Below, piece after piece: positions 7,698 through 16,215 of a stretch of 51,582 nucleotides of DNA (position 1 is its first letter; each line of letters opens with the position of its first letter). The notes under the pieces are model-generated. The model was not told where the DNA came from, made no database searches, and worked only from the letters and a program-made list of their open reading frames with translations. Where the stretch lies: NCBI RefSeq assembly GCF_023155275.1, contig NZ_JALMUV010000053.1, positions 1 to 51,582 on the forward strand, given 5' to 3'. This stretch comes from Streptomyces rhizoryzae. GTDB lineage: Bacteria > Actinomycetota > Actinomycetes > Streptomycetales > Streptomycetaceae. The position numbers and the translations under genes are program-made.

Positions 7698-8978
7698 CTA
7701 CGACGCGCTCGCGCCCTCCGCCGCCGGCCCGGTGGGGTGCTGGGGCGCCGGGTGAGGTCCGGGGGGCGGGAGGGGGTGGACGGCGTGGGCGGGGAGCCTC
7801 GTCTCCAGGCGGATCATGGCCAGGGCCGAGCAGCCGACGCCCGCCGCGAGGACCAACCACAGGGCGGTCGGGGACAGTTCGAGCAGGGCCGTGAGCACCG
7901 CGGGGGCGAGGGCGGTCGGGACGGACCAGGAGAGCTGGTAGACGGCGAGGTGGCGGCCGCGGGTCGGTTCCGGGGCGGCGCTGGCCGCCAGCGCGGACGC
8001 GGCCGCGCCGTGCAGGAGCTCCCCGAGGGTGAACAGGACGGTCGCGGTGAACACCCCGATGAGGAGCGTGCCGCCTTCCGGTACCGCGCCGAGGGCGGCG
8101 AAGCCCAGGAACGACAGGGAGAACACCGCGCCGCCGAGCGCCGCCGAGCGGGTCCGGCGCCGGCGGGCGAGCACCCGGGTGACCGGAACCTGGAGGGCCG
8201 CTATGCCCACGGTGTTGACGGCGTACAGCACGCCCGCCAGCGAGTCGGGAGCGCCCAGCTTCTGGGTGAGGTAGACCGGCAGGCTCACCGACAGCACGGT
8301 GTAGCCGAATGCCGTCGGGACGTTCACGGCCGTCAGCGTGAGGAACGGGCGGTTGCGGAAGACGGTGCGGAAGCCGCCGTGGGCGCGGGCGCGGCCGGCC
8401 GTCCGGGACACCGGGATCGTCCGGATCAGCACACCGGCGACGAGGAACGCGCCCCCGGCCGCCAGGACCACCGCCTGGTAGGCGGCGTCGCTGCCCGCCC
8501 CGAGGGCGGTGCCGACGATCAGGCCGCCGATCCCCAACCCGGCGTTTCGCAGGCTGCGTTGGGCCGCGATGAGCCGGTCGCGGCCCGCTCCCCCGGTGAT
8601 CTCGGCGACGAACGCCTGCATCGCCGGGGGGAACGAGGCGTCGCCGAGCGCGACGAGCGTCACGGCCAGGAACATCGGGGCCTGGTGGTGGACCAGGGGG
8701 TAGACGGCGAAGCCGACGGCCCGCACCCCGTACACCCCGACGAGGACGGAGCGCGCGCCGTAGCGGTCGACGAGCAGCCCCGCGAGGGGGGAGCCGACCA
8801 GGCCGAGGACGGCCGCGGTGCTGATGATGACGCCCACCCGGGTGACCGGCAGGCCGGTGGTGTGGTGGAAGAAGAGCAGGGAGACCGGCAGGTACATACC
8901 GCTGCCGACGGTGTCGACCACCATGCCGAGCATGTAGCGCACCTGGGTGGGGCGGTCGAGGCGCTCGGTGAGGGTCAC
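7698..8978 (-). CDS. MFS transporter, probable exporter of the adjacent biosynthetic operon
   Basis: A 426-residue major facilitator protein with about 12 predicted membrane helices. A typical loop 2-3 motif (GSPLAGLLVDRYGARSVLVG) follows helix 2. The GTG start at 8978 is preceded by GGGGAG. Only 37 bases separate it from the ATP-grasp gene upstream, and all five genes before it run in the same direction, so it is most likely the last gene of the HMGL-HDO-flavoprotein-ligase operon and exports the product or gives self-resistance. Its 3' end faces the LysM protein gene convergently; the 253 bases between them hold no gene I can support. Confidence 0.85.
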   Translation of the reverse strand: MTLTERLDRPTQVRYMLGMVVDTVGSGMYLPVSLLFFHHTTGLPVTRVGVIISTAAVLGLVGSPLAGLLVDRYGARSVLVGVYGVRAVGFAVYPLVHHQAPMFLAVTLVALGDASFPPAMQAFVAEITGGAGRDRLIAAQRSLRNAGLGIGGLIVGTALGAGSDAAYQAVVLAAGGAFLVAGVLIRTIPVSRTAGRARAHGGFRTVFRNRPFLTLTAVNVPTAFGYTVLSVSLPVYLTQKLGAPDSLAGVLYAVNTVGIAALQVPVTRVLARRRRTRSAALGGAVFSLSFLGFAALGAVPEGGTLLIGVFTATVLFTLGELLHGAAASALAASAAPEPTRGRHLAVYQLSWSVPTALAPAVLTALLELSPTALWLVLAAGVGCSALAMIRLETRLPAHAVHPLPPPGPHPAPQHPTGPAAEGASAS

Positions 8979-9015
8979 GCGTCCGCTCCCCTACGGGTCC
9001 TGGGTGTGCGCGGTG

Positions 9016-10350
9016 TCATGCGGTGGCCCCCGTGGCGTGTCCGGCGCCCTCGGCCCCGGCCGGCTCGGCCGTGACGGCGATCTCGGCGACCTCGGCGAGG
9101 TGGCTGGTCCCGTCGTCGGCGGTGATGCGCACGGCGAGGCAGTCCCGGGCGATCTCGGCGGCCCGGTGGAGGGCGTCGGTGGTGTCGCGGCCGGTGACGG
9201 CGATCAGGCCGAGCCGGTCCCAGTTGTCCCGCGGGGCGCGGACCGGGTCGCCGGGCCGGGCCGTGAGCGAGACGGCCAGGACGCCGTCCCTGGCCCGGGC
9301 CGCGTCGAGACCGCCGACGGATTCGACCCGGCCCGGAACGCCGACCAGGAAGCGGGTGCCGGCCCCGGCGTGTGCCGGGGGATGGTCCGGCAGTTCGGGG
9401 ACCAGGCCGAACGGCCAGCCGAGGGCATAGCTGGTCAGGTCGATGCCGTAGGCGCCGCGGACCAGGTCGGGGATGGCGTCGCCGCCGATCCGGTTGTGGC
9501 TCTCGATCACCGCGGGCCCGCGGCTGCCGAGCCTGATCTCGGTGTGGCACACCCCGTCCGCGATGCCGATCAGGTCCAGGAACCGGCTGGTGGCTGCGCG
9601 TATCTCCGCCGCCACGGCCTCGTCCAGCCGGGCCGGCACGGCATGGCCCAGTTCGGTGAAGGTGTCCGGGTCGACGAACTTCTCGGTGAGCGCGACGATG
9701 ACGTGGCGGCCGTGGAAGCTGAAGGACTCGACGCTGAACTCGGGGCCGTCCAGATACTCCTCCATCAGGAAGTCCTCGATGGGGAACGGCATGGATCCGC
9801 GGTCCGTGCGGGTGCCGCGCAGGCGCTCGACCGCGGCCCAGACGCGTGCGGTGTCCGCCGGGCCGTCGACCCGGAACACCCCGAAGCTGGCGGTGGCGTC
9901 GAGGGGTTTGACAATGAAGGGGTAGCCGTGGCGGCGGCCGAAGGAGTCGAGGTCGTCGCGCCCGGTGAGCGGTGCGGCCCCGACGGCGGACGGGTCGTGG
10001 GCGGCCAGGTGGCGGCGCATGGCCCACTTGTCGCGGAACCGGCGGGCCACCGCGTGGCCGGTGCCGCCCAGTCCCAGCAGGTCGTTGACGCGGCCGGCCG
10101 CTTCCAGGCCGGCTTCGGTCAGCGACATCGCGACGGCGAAGCCCGGTTCCCGGTACAGGGTGCTGACGAGGGGGGCCAGCAGGGACCAGTCCGTGTAGTC
10201 CAGGATGTGGACGGCGTCGGCCAGCGCACGCTGCGCTTCGGTGATCTTGGTGGGGTGCTGCAACAGCAGGACGTGCAGGCCGAGTCGGCGGGCCTTGTGC
10301 ACCATCTCGTCGTTGGCACCGACGAGTAAGACGGTGGTGTCGGGGTTCAT
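9016..10350 (-). CDS. ATP-grasp ligase (carboxylate-amine/peptide ligase type) 1
   Basis: A 444-residue ATP-grasp enzyme of the BacD/carboxylate-amine ligase kind. The N-terminal Rossmann-like preATP domain covers about 1-110. The ATP-grasp core follows with the ATP-binding lysine in YPFIVKPLDATASFGV, the acidic strand MEEYLDGPEFSVESF, and the magnesium-binding CHTEIRL and ESHNRIGGD motifs. Such enzymes activate a carboxylate as acyl phosphate and join it to an amine. ATG 10350 has AAAGGA 8 bases upstream and overlaps the stop of the preceding ligase gene by 4 bases (ATGA). With the second ligase it could build an amide-linked di- or tripeptide; substrates cannot be read from sequence. Confidence 0.85.
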   Translation of the reverse strand: MNPDTTVLLVGANDEMVHKARRLGLHVLLLQHPTKITEAQRALADAVHILDYTDWSLLAPLVSTLYREPGFAVAMSLTEAGLEAAGRVNDLLGLGGTGHAVARRFRDKWAMRRHLAAHDPSAVGAAPLTGRDDLDSFGRRHGYPFIVKPLDATASFGVFRVDGPADTARVWAAVERLRGTRTDRGSMPFPIEDFLMEEYLDGPEFSVESFSFHGRHVIVALTEKFVDPDTFTELGHAVPARLDEAVAAEIRAATSRFLDLIGIADGVCHTEIRLGSRGPAVIESHNRIGGDAIPDLVRGAYGIDLTSYALGWPFGLVPELPDHPPAHAGAGTRFLVGVPGRVESVGGLDAARARDGVLAVSLTARPGDPVRAPRDNWDRLGLIAVTGRDTTDALHRAAEIARDCLAVRITADDGTSHLAEVAEIAVTAEPAGAEGAGHATGATA

Positions 10351-11651
10351 CGCACGGTCCTTTCGGAGGGGTCCGCCACGGGCGTCAACGGGATGCCGAG
10401 GGTCTTCTCCACCTCGGCCATCAGCCCGGCGCAGGTGCGCTCGGCGGTCCCGGCGTCCTCGGCGACGACCCGGACCACTCCGTAGGTGTCGAAGTTGCCG
10501 TCCATCCGGCGCAGCCGGTCCCCCGGCCGCACCGAGGTCCAGCCGGAGTGGATGCGGGGCCGGAGCGCTTCGAACCAGTCGTCCGGCAGGTCGGTGCGCA
10601 CGGTGCAGTCCCGGGCCGCGGTGAGGAAGGAGTGCGAGGCGCCGGCGATCGGGGGGAACGGTGCGGCGGGCGCCGGCCGGCCGACGTGCAGGTCGACCAG
10701 GACCTCGAAGAGGTTGCGGCCGGTGGCCGCGGTGACGAGGTCGGGGATGGCGCCGCCCGACACCCGGGGGTTCACCTCGATCAGCCGGGGGCCGTGCGCG
10801 GTGCCGATGACCTCCACGTGGAAGAGGCCGACGCCGAGACCGAGGGCCCGGCAGACCCGGACCGCGTAGTCGCCGACCTCGTGTTCCTGCGCGGCGGGCA
10901 GGCCGCAGGGTACGGTCGAGCCCAGCTCCAGGACGGGGTTGTCGCGGCCGGTCTTGCGGCGCACCACGACCAGCGGGGTGAACGTCCGCCCGTCGGAGGC
11001 GACTTCGACGGAGTACAGCGGGCCGACCGCGACCTCTTCGACGATGAAGCGGCCGTCGAGTTCGGCGGCCACTTCGGGGTCGACGGTGCGGGCGGCGTCC
11101 TCGGCGGCGGCGAAGAGCGCCTGGATGTCGGCCGCGGAGCGGGCGAGGGCGGTGCTGACCTTGCCGACGCCGGTCGCGGGCTTGACGATCACCGGGTATC
11201 CGAGGCGTTCGGCCGCGGCGAGCACCTCGTCCCGGCCCCGGCCCACCGCGTGCGCGAGGTTGGGCAGGCCCGCCGCGTCCAGGAGCGCGCGGCAGCGGGC
11301 CTTGTCCTTGGCGGCCAGCACGGCGTCCGGGTCGCAGCCCGGTACGCCGAGGGCCCGGGCCAGCCGGGCGGTGGGCACGATGCTGAAGTGCAGGGCGGTG
11401 AGGACGCCATCGATCCCGGCCGGGTCGGTGCCCGCCGCCCGCAGCGCGTCGAGCACGGTGGCCGGGTCCCGCAGGTCTGCCAACTCCACTACGTGATCCG
11501 CCAGTTCGCGGGCCCTGGCGCGCTGGGCGTCGGTGAGGAAGAAGTCGTGGCGCGGGGAGTGGAGCAGGACGGTGCGGTGCCCCGCTCTTCCGGCGTACTC
11601 CAGTGCCTGAAGCCCGGGACCGGTCGTTCCGACGAAGACCAGTTTGCTCAA
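10347..11651 (-). CDS. ATP-grasp ligase 2 (TTG start)
   Basis: A 434-residue ATP-grasp protein, a distant paralogue of the next gene. The N-terminus MSKLVFVGTTGPGLQALEYA is the preATP domain. The core shows GYPVIVKPATGVGKVSTAL, FIVEEVAVGPLYSVEV, and the metal motif FHVEVIGTAHGPRLIEVNPR followed by SGGAIPDL. I place the start at TTG 11651 because GAGGAG lies 6 bases before it and the fold begins there; there is no usable ATG nearby. It begins 10 bases after the flavoprotein stop and ends in a 4-base overlap with the next ligase. Two ligases in tandem suggest two successive amide bonds, or one ligation with a protecting-group step. Confidence 0.85.
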   Translation of the reverse strand: MSKLVFVGTTGPGLQALEYAGRAGHRTVLLHSPRHDFFLTDAQRARARELADHVVELADLRDPATVLDALRAAGTDPAGIDGVLTALHFSIVPTARLARALGVPGCDPDAVLAAKDKARCRALLDAAGLPNLAHAVGRGRDEVLAAAERLGYPVIVKPATGVGKVSTALARSAADIQALFAAAEDAARTVDPEVAAELDGRFIVEEVAVGPLYSVEVASDGRTFTPLVVVRRKTGRDNPVLELGSTVPCGLPAAQEHEVGDYAVRVCRALGLGVGLFHVEVIGTAHGPRLIEVNPRVSGGAIPDLVTAATGRNLFEVLVDLHVGRPAPAAPFPPIAGASHSFLTAARDCTVRTDLPDDWFEALRPRIHSGWTSVRPGDRLRRMDGNFDTYGVVRVVAEDAGTAERTCAGLMAEVEKTLGIPLTPVADPSERTVR

Positions 11652-11661
11652 CGTGTGCTCC

Positions 11662-12900
11662 TCAGCATCGCTGCCACCGGTCGGCGGCCTCATATGTCCG
11701 CCGTTTCGACAGTTGGCCGAGTATATGGCTCCCGCGGCGGGCGTATTGGTTGGTCGGATTGACGCTGTTGTCGTCGTACGGGTAGGGGTCCATGCCCATG
11801 ACGAAGACGGCGCCGGCACCGTCGCCGGCGGCGAGCAGGCGCCCCCGGTCGTCGGTCCGCACCAGGCCGCGCGCGGTCGTGCACCGGACGGGCCGGCCGT
11901 CGCGGGTGAGGGCGGGCAGGTTGCTGCCGTAGCCGGTCGACTGGACGATGGTGCCGGCCCGTTCGAAGTAGCGCGCCCGCTCGCTCGCGCCGGGCGCCAC
12001 CACCAGCCGCACGCCCGGTACGCGGCCGGCCGCGACCGCGTGGAACAGTGCCTTGGAGGTGTTGCGCAGGCCGGAGTAGCGGTGGACGTTGCCGGTCTCC
12101 GGGCAGATGTCGCGGTCCGGGTCGGGGACGGCTTCGGCGGGGGTGTGGGCCACGGCGCGGTAGGCGGCCCGGTCCGGGTAGTGGATCTTGACGGGGGAAC
12201 GGGTCACCAGCACGATCCCGGGCCCGTCGGGCGGGCGGCGGGCGAGCATCCGGTTCAGTACCGAGAACGCGCTGTGCGACGCACCGGCCAGGCACACCGA
12301 GCCGGGCCGGCTGCCCAGTTCGGCGCACCGCTCGCGGGCCCCGGGCGCGACCAGGGCCCGGGACAGCAGCACCTTGTCCCGCCAGGGCCGCAGCTCCGGA
12401 CTGGGCCGCTCGCGGATACCGGTGGCCAGGACCACGGTCGCCGCGTGCAGCGACCGCCCCGCCCGGGTCCGCACCCGGACGGGGCCGCCGGTGCGCAGCG
12501 CCACCTCCACCACCTCGTCGCCGAGGAACAGCCGGTCCGGCGGGACCATGGCGCCGATCGCCCGGCCCGCGCGGCCCAGTGCCTGGGCCAGCAGCCCCAG
12601 GTGGAACGGGCCGCGGACGGTGCGCAGCCGGCGGACCGGTTCCTCGGCCAGCAGCGGGCCGAACGGCCCGTCGGGGGCGATCCAGCCGAAGAAGTCGCTG
12701 CCGTTGGAGTTCGATTCGATGTCGTAGTGGCGGAACGAGCCGACGCCGAGCTGTTCCGCCGCGTCGACGATGCCGAGGTCGTAGCGGAACAGCGCGGGGG
12801 CCGCGGTCAGCAGACCGGTGGCCCGCAGGCCGCAGCCGATCACCAGGACGTCCAGGAGCGGACCGGCGTCGGCCGCGGCCTGCGGGGCGGGGGAGCTCAC
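11662..12900 (-). CDS. FAD/NAD(P)-binding flavoprotein, probable monooxygenase
   Basis: A 412-residue two-dinucleotide-fold flavoprotein. DVLVIGCGLRATGLL is the FAD Rossmann motif (GxGxxxxG), VVLATGIRERPSPE is the ATG strand, GSVCLAGASHSAFSVLNRM is the likely NADPH-binding segment, and LAAGDGAGAVFVMGMDPYPYD closes the FAD site. The arrangement recalls lysine/ornithine N-hydroxylases (SidA/IucD type) and related flavin oxidases, but the usual GPSNL variant is replaced by GLRATG, so I do not assign a substrate. The GTG start at 12900 overlaps the HDO stop by 4 bases (GTGA). In the pathway it could hydroxylate an amine or a peptide intermediate next to the diiron oxidase. Confidence 0.8.
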   Translation of the reverse strand: MSSPAPQAAADAGPLLDVLVIGCGLRATGLLTAAPALFRYDLGIVDAAEQLGVGSFRHYDIESNSNGSDFFGWIAPDGPFGPLLAEEPVRRLRTVRGPFHLGLLAQALGRAGRAIGAMVPPDRLFLGDEVVEVALRTGGPVRVRTRAGRSLHAATVVLATGIRERPSPELRPWRDKVLLSRALVAPGARERCAELGSRPGSVCLAGASHSAFSVLNRMLARRPPDGPGIVLVTRSPVKIHYPDRAAYRAVAHTPAEAVPDPDRDICPETGNVHRYSGLRNTSKALFHAVAAGRVPGVRLVVAPGASERARYFERAGTIVQSTGYGSNLPALTRDGRPVRCTTARGLVRTDDRGRLLAAGDGAGAVFVMGMDPYPYDDNSVNPTNQYARRGSHILGQLSKRRTYEAADRWQRC

Positions 12901-13910
12901 GCCGTGGGTCGCAACGCGTTCCAGGCCCGGTCGCACACGGCCAGCGCGGCGTCGAGCCGCCGCAGCACCCCGAGGGCGATCTCGGGCAGCAGGTCGGGGC
13001 GGGTGCGGGCGAGCGGGACCACGACGTGGTCGAGCCACCCCTGGGCGTGTTCCACGTCGACCGTGACGTGTTCGCGCAGGTAGTGCATCTCCGGGTCGGT
13101 CAGGCCGAGCCGGCGCCAGCCGTCGATCTGGCGGTCGATGCGGCCGGGGACGACGAGTTCGGTGGCCAGCAGCATGCCGACCGCCTGCGGGGCCAGCCGG
13201 CGGTCGGCGGCGGTCTGGAAGTAGAGGTTGGCCAGGCGGAGTTCCTCCAGCCAGTAGCCGTCCACGTCCGTGAGGTAGCCGTCCAGGGGGACGCCGACGC
13301 GTTCCATCATCGCCAGGCGCAGCCGGCGGTGGGTGACGTCGGTCCTGCCCCGGCCCATCTCGTCCCAGAAGTTGCCGGCCAGTTCGCTCTTCAGCTCGCC
13401 GTGCACACCGGGCAGCAGCAGCGCGACCAGGTCGCCGAAGTGGATGTCGAACGGCGTTTCCTGCGAGAGGAAGCTGCGCAGCTGGTCGAAGGTCGCGTCG
13501 TTGGCGAGGAAGTCGAAGAGCGGGTGGGTGACGCCGGACGCGTGGCCCTCGCAGGTCTTGGTGGCCCAGGCGGCGAACTCCTCCGCGGTGACCGGCACCG
13601 CCAGGTCCGCGCCGAGCGCGGCACGGTCCCGCGCCAGCCACGCGTCCTGCGCCGTGCGGTGCGCGGCGAGCAGCACCGGGTGCCCGTAGTCGCGCCAGTG
13701 CTCGGACCAGGGGGGCAGCAGGCGGTGCGCGTTGACCTCGTAGAGGAAGCGGTGCAGTTCCAGTTCGGCGGCCGGGTCGCCGTCGTGGAAGGCCCGCACC
13801 ACCGCCTCGTGGACGCGCCGCTCCAACTCGTTCAGCGCGGAGGAGGCGGGGTCGCCGCCCAAGGACTGGACGAAGGAACTGAGGCTGGTCTCCAGCAGGA
13901 CGTCGGTCAC
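12897..13910 (-). CDS. heme-oxygenase-like diiron oxidase (HDO superfamily)
   Basis: A 337-residue all-helical iron-containing redox enzyme of the HDO superfamily (SznF, UndA, BesC, FlcE). Metal-ligand spacing is visible: E184 and H194 in NFWDEMGRGRTDVTH (E-x9-H), and H281, D285, H288 in EHVTVDVEHA (H-x3-D-x2-H), the spacing I recall for the SznF core. The first-site acid is probably E151 or D160. These enzymes use two irons and O2 for N-oxygenation, desaturation, C-C cleavage or methylene excision. The GTG start at 13910 overlaps the HMGL stop (GTGA) and has GGGGAGA before it. No heme ligand set is present, so it is not a true heme oxygenase. Confidence 0.85.
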   Translation of the reverse strand: MTDVLLETSLSSFVQSLGGDPASSALNELERRVHEAVVRAFHDGDPAAELELHRFLYEVNAHRLLPPWSEHWRDYGHPVLLAAHRTAQDAWLARDRAALGADLAVPVTAEEFAAWATKTCEGHASGVTHPLFDFLANDATFDQLRSFLSQETPFDIHFGDLVALLLPGVHGELKSELAGNFWDEMGRGRTDVTHRRLRLAMMERVGVPLDGYLTDVDGYWLEELRLANLYFQTAADRRLAPQAVGMLLATELVVPGRIDRQIDGWRRLGLTDPEMHYLREHVTVDVEHAQGWLDHVVVPLARTRPDLLPEIALGVLRRLDAALAVCDRAWNALRPTA

Positions 13911-15274
13911 TTCTGTCTCCCCGTTGACGGTGCGGACTTGCGGACCCAGTCGATGACCGCGTCCTCGGTGAAAAAGGCGTCGTCGAGCGCCTGGCGGTAG
14001 GCGCTGATGGTGTCGAGCAGCCTGGTCCTGGCGCGCTCGCTGCGGTCCTGCCACTCGGCGGCCAGCTTGTCGTAGAGCTGGTCGGCGGCCTCCGGCGTCG
14101 CCTCGATGCCGGCGTCGGCCAGCTCCGCGGCGTGCTCCCGGATGATGCGCAGCAGTCCGTCGCGGCCGCTGCGCACGCCGAACATCCGGATCTCCCGCGA
14201 GCCGACGTCGGCGGGATCGAGGTTGTCGAAGATCCGCGGTGCGCGGTTGAGCAGTTCGGTGCGGATGCCGCTCTGCACGGCGTGGGTGACCACACCGGTG
14301 ACGGCCTGCGCCGGGCCCTCCAGCAGTCCGTGGGTCTGCTCCACGAGCCGGCTCAGGCCGTACAGGTCCTGGGTGCGGAAGCCGGGGAGCCGGATGTCGT
14401 GGAGCTGGCGCAGGGCCATGACGACCTCGGCCAACGCCGGGTGCCCGGCCCGGTTGGCGAACCCGCCGACCGACACGTCGGCGCCGCACAGTCCCACGCT
14501 CAGCCCGACGACCGCGTTGGCGGTCGCCATGCCGAAGTCGTCGTGGAAGTGCCCGTAGAAGCGGGTGCCGGGGAAGTCGGCGACCAGTCCGCCGAGGAAT
14601 TCCCGCGCCTGCTGCGGGGTGCAGGTGCCCGCGGTGTCGATCAGGCGGACCTCGTCCAGGCCGCTGTCGCGGGCGATCCGCAGGACGTTGCGGACGTGTC
14701 CGGGTTCGGCGCGGAACGCGTCGATCAGTCCGGCGATGAAGCCGCCCAGTCCCCCTACGGGCCGCAGCCCGCCGAGTTGTTCGCGATACCAGACGAGGTT
14801 GGCCGCCTTGCGTTCCGCGTCGGTGTGCGCCTCCCAGGCCGCACGGTCGAAGGGGAGCCCGCTGGTGTCCTGCTCCCGGATCGTCGGATAGAGGTGCTCG
14901 ATCTGCTGGTCGGACACCGCGTGGATGGCGAGGACCCAGACCCGGCCCAGGTCCCGGTCGAGGGCGCGGAGCGCCTTGAGCGTCTGCTCCATCCGCGGGC
15001 CGAGGTGGGAGATGACGACGAAGCGCGTCGCCGGGGGGAGGGCGCCGGTCGCCTGCTCGTCGAGCAGGGCGTTGAGCAGCTCGATGTTGTGGGGCACGTC
15101 GGGGAACATCCCGACCACGAGGGTGCGTATGCCGGCCGCGGTGATGGCGGTGGCCAGGCGGCACTTGGCTTCGATCGAAGCGGCGATCGGGGCGCGTTCG
15201 GAACCTTCCCGGAGGGTCTCGTCGAATAAGTCGATCGAGGGGTGAAAGGTGCTTGAGCTGGTACAGTCTGCCAT
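13907..15274 (-). CDS. HMGL-like / alpha-isopropylmalate-synthase-like acyltransferase
   Basis: A 455-residue DRE-TIM metallolyase-superfamily protein. The first strand carries DETLREG (residues 18-24), IDTAGT is near residue 212, and the metal HxH is HFHDDFG (H242, H244), followed by NRAGHP in place of the usual ERAGN. Relatives condense acetyl-CoA with a 2-oxo acid (isopropylmalate, homocitrate, citramalate) or cleave hydroxyacyl-CoA. No leuA-type regulatory C-domain is present, and no leuCD-like genes are adjacent, so a stand-alone secondary-metabolism role is likely. It is the first gene of the operon; the start at ATG 15274 has a weak GAAGTGAG upstream. Confidence 0.85.
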   Translation of the reverse strand: MADCTSSSTFHPSIDLFDETLREGSERAPIAASIEAKCRLATAITAAGIRTLVVGMFPDVPHNIELLNALLDEQATGALPPATRFVVISHLGPRMEQTLKALRALDRDLGRVWVLAIHAVSDQQIEHLYPTIREQDTSGLPFDRAAWEAHTDAERKAANLVWYREQLGGLRPVGGLGGFIAGLIDAFRAEPGHVRNVLRIARDSGLDEVRLIDTAGTCTPQQAREFLGGLVADFPGTRFYGHFHDDFGMATANAVVGLSVGLCGADVSVGGFANRAGHPALAEVVMALRQLHDIRLPGFRTQDLYGLSRLVEQTHGLLEGPAQAVTGVVTHAVQSGIRTELLNRAPRIFDNLDPADVGSREIRMFGVRSGRDGLLRIIREHAAELADAGIEATPEAADQLYDKLAAEWQDRSERARTRLLDTISAYRQALDDAFFTEDAVIDWVRKSAPSTGRQK

Positions 15275-15724
15275 TTGTGCTCACTTCGTGAAGAACGAAC
15301 AAAGGCATGGATCTCGAACCAACCTGCAAAGAGCGCTGAGATCCTCCCAACACCCCAATCTCCGGGCAAGTCTTCACGTTGTGTGATGTAGGTCACCAGA
15401 TCCACTCTTGCCGGCATACGGCTCCTTCACGGCCGCGGGCCCGCCGGTGGGGGGCCGGCGCACCAGGCGGGCCGGCCCTCTGCCGGGCCCTCAGCGGGCC
15501 AGGACGTGCGCCGGATCGGGGTGCGAGAAGTCGACTTCCTTCCTCCGCGCCACCTTGCTCCCGGTCCGCCCCAGACCACCACCCGGCCGCGGTGCCGCCG
15601 GCCCCTCCGCACCTGCTCGACCGAGTCGCACAGCACGTGGTCGGCCGCCTCCAGCGCGTCCGGCGCGGCCCCCAAGTGCCTGCTCCATGACGCCCCTCCT
15701 CGCAGAATGTGCTGTCGCGTCGCG
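15275..15724. other. 450-base intergenic region with the promoter of the biosynthetic operon
   Basis: The 15275-15400 part is noticeably AT-richer than its surroundings and must hold the minus-strand promoter of the HMGL-led operon. A weak candidate reads TTGCCC, 17 bases, then GAGGAT. The 15400-15724 part has no convincing gene. An ATG at 15688 on the complement has a very good ribosome binding site (GAGGAGGGG), but its 65-residue frame is Gly/Arg low-complexity until KVARRKEVDFSHPDPAHV near its end. I leave it as a possible decayed gene. Confidence 0.4.
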
Positions 15725-16165
15725 TCACGGCTCCAGATCGGCCACTCCCCTGCCGCTCACGACGTCGAACGGCACGGAAGCCTGGTCGTGCACGATCAGC
15801 CATACGCCGTCGGTCTTCCGGAAGCAGAACGTGCCCCGGACCCACATTCCGCCGGTCTCCGCCCCGTCCCGCAACGTGCCGCTGAGCCGTGCGAAGCAGT
15901 GCGCGAACGCCACCTCACCGCCCACCGTGACGGTCAGCTCGCGGACCTCGTACCGCACCTGTGCGAAGAACGTGAACGCCTTCGCCCAGTTCCTCAACTT
16001 CGCCTCCACCCCTACGTGTTGCAGAGGCGGCTCGACGTCGAAGGAGATGACGTCCACCGCATAGACCCGCTCCAGTCCGGCGAGATCCTTCGCCCGGATC
16101 CCGTCGACGATCCGGTCGATCTGCTGCCGGATCCCGGCTTCCTCAACCTCGTACCGCTCGAGCAC
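15725..16165 (-). CDS. nuclear transport factor 2-like (SnoaL/ketosteroid-isomerase fold) protein
   Basis: A 146-residue NTF2-like protein. It has an N-terminal helix pair (IRQQIDRIVDGIRAKDLAGLERVYAVDVISFDVEPP), then strands LTVTVGGEVAFAHCFARLSGTL and GTFCFRKTDGVWLIVHDQASVPFD, as in the SgcJ/EcaC group. Some members are cyclases or isomerases, but many have no known activity. The GTG start at 16165 follows GGAAGGG. The gene lies 50 bases behind the deleted FMN reductase on the same strand and so may belong to the group divergently transcribed from the ECF41 sigma gene, whose own C-terminal domain shares the same fold. Confidence 0.8.
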   Translation of the reverse strand: MLERYEVEEAGIRQQIDRIVDGIRAKDLAGLERVYAVDVISFDVEPPLQHVGVEAKLRNWAKAFTFFAQVRYEVRELTVTVGGEVAFAHCFARLSGTLRDGAETGGMWVRGTFCFRKTDGVWLIVHDQASVPFDVVSGRGVADLEP

Positions 16166-16215
16166 GGCGACCCTTCCTTCTTCTTCTCTCGTTCGTGGGG
16201 CGGACAACTGCCGGT

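Noticed and set aside
12897..13910. True heme oxygenase or TenA-type thiaminase
   Set aside because: The ligand pattern E-x9-H and H-x3-D-x2-H is that of diiron HDO enzymes; there is no proximal-histidine heme motif near the N-terminus.
15368..15382. A fourth copy of the GntR-type operator (AAGTCTTCACGTTGT) before the HMGL operon
   Set aside because: Only one half matches (ACGTTGT, identical to the gntR site); the other half has no similarity, and the operon's chemistry is unrelated.
15491..15688. A 65-residue minus-strand gene with a very good ribosome binding site
   Set aside because: Most of the product is Gly/Arg low-complexity and another frame over the same bases looks equally plausible; at best a decayed gene.
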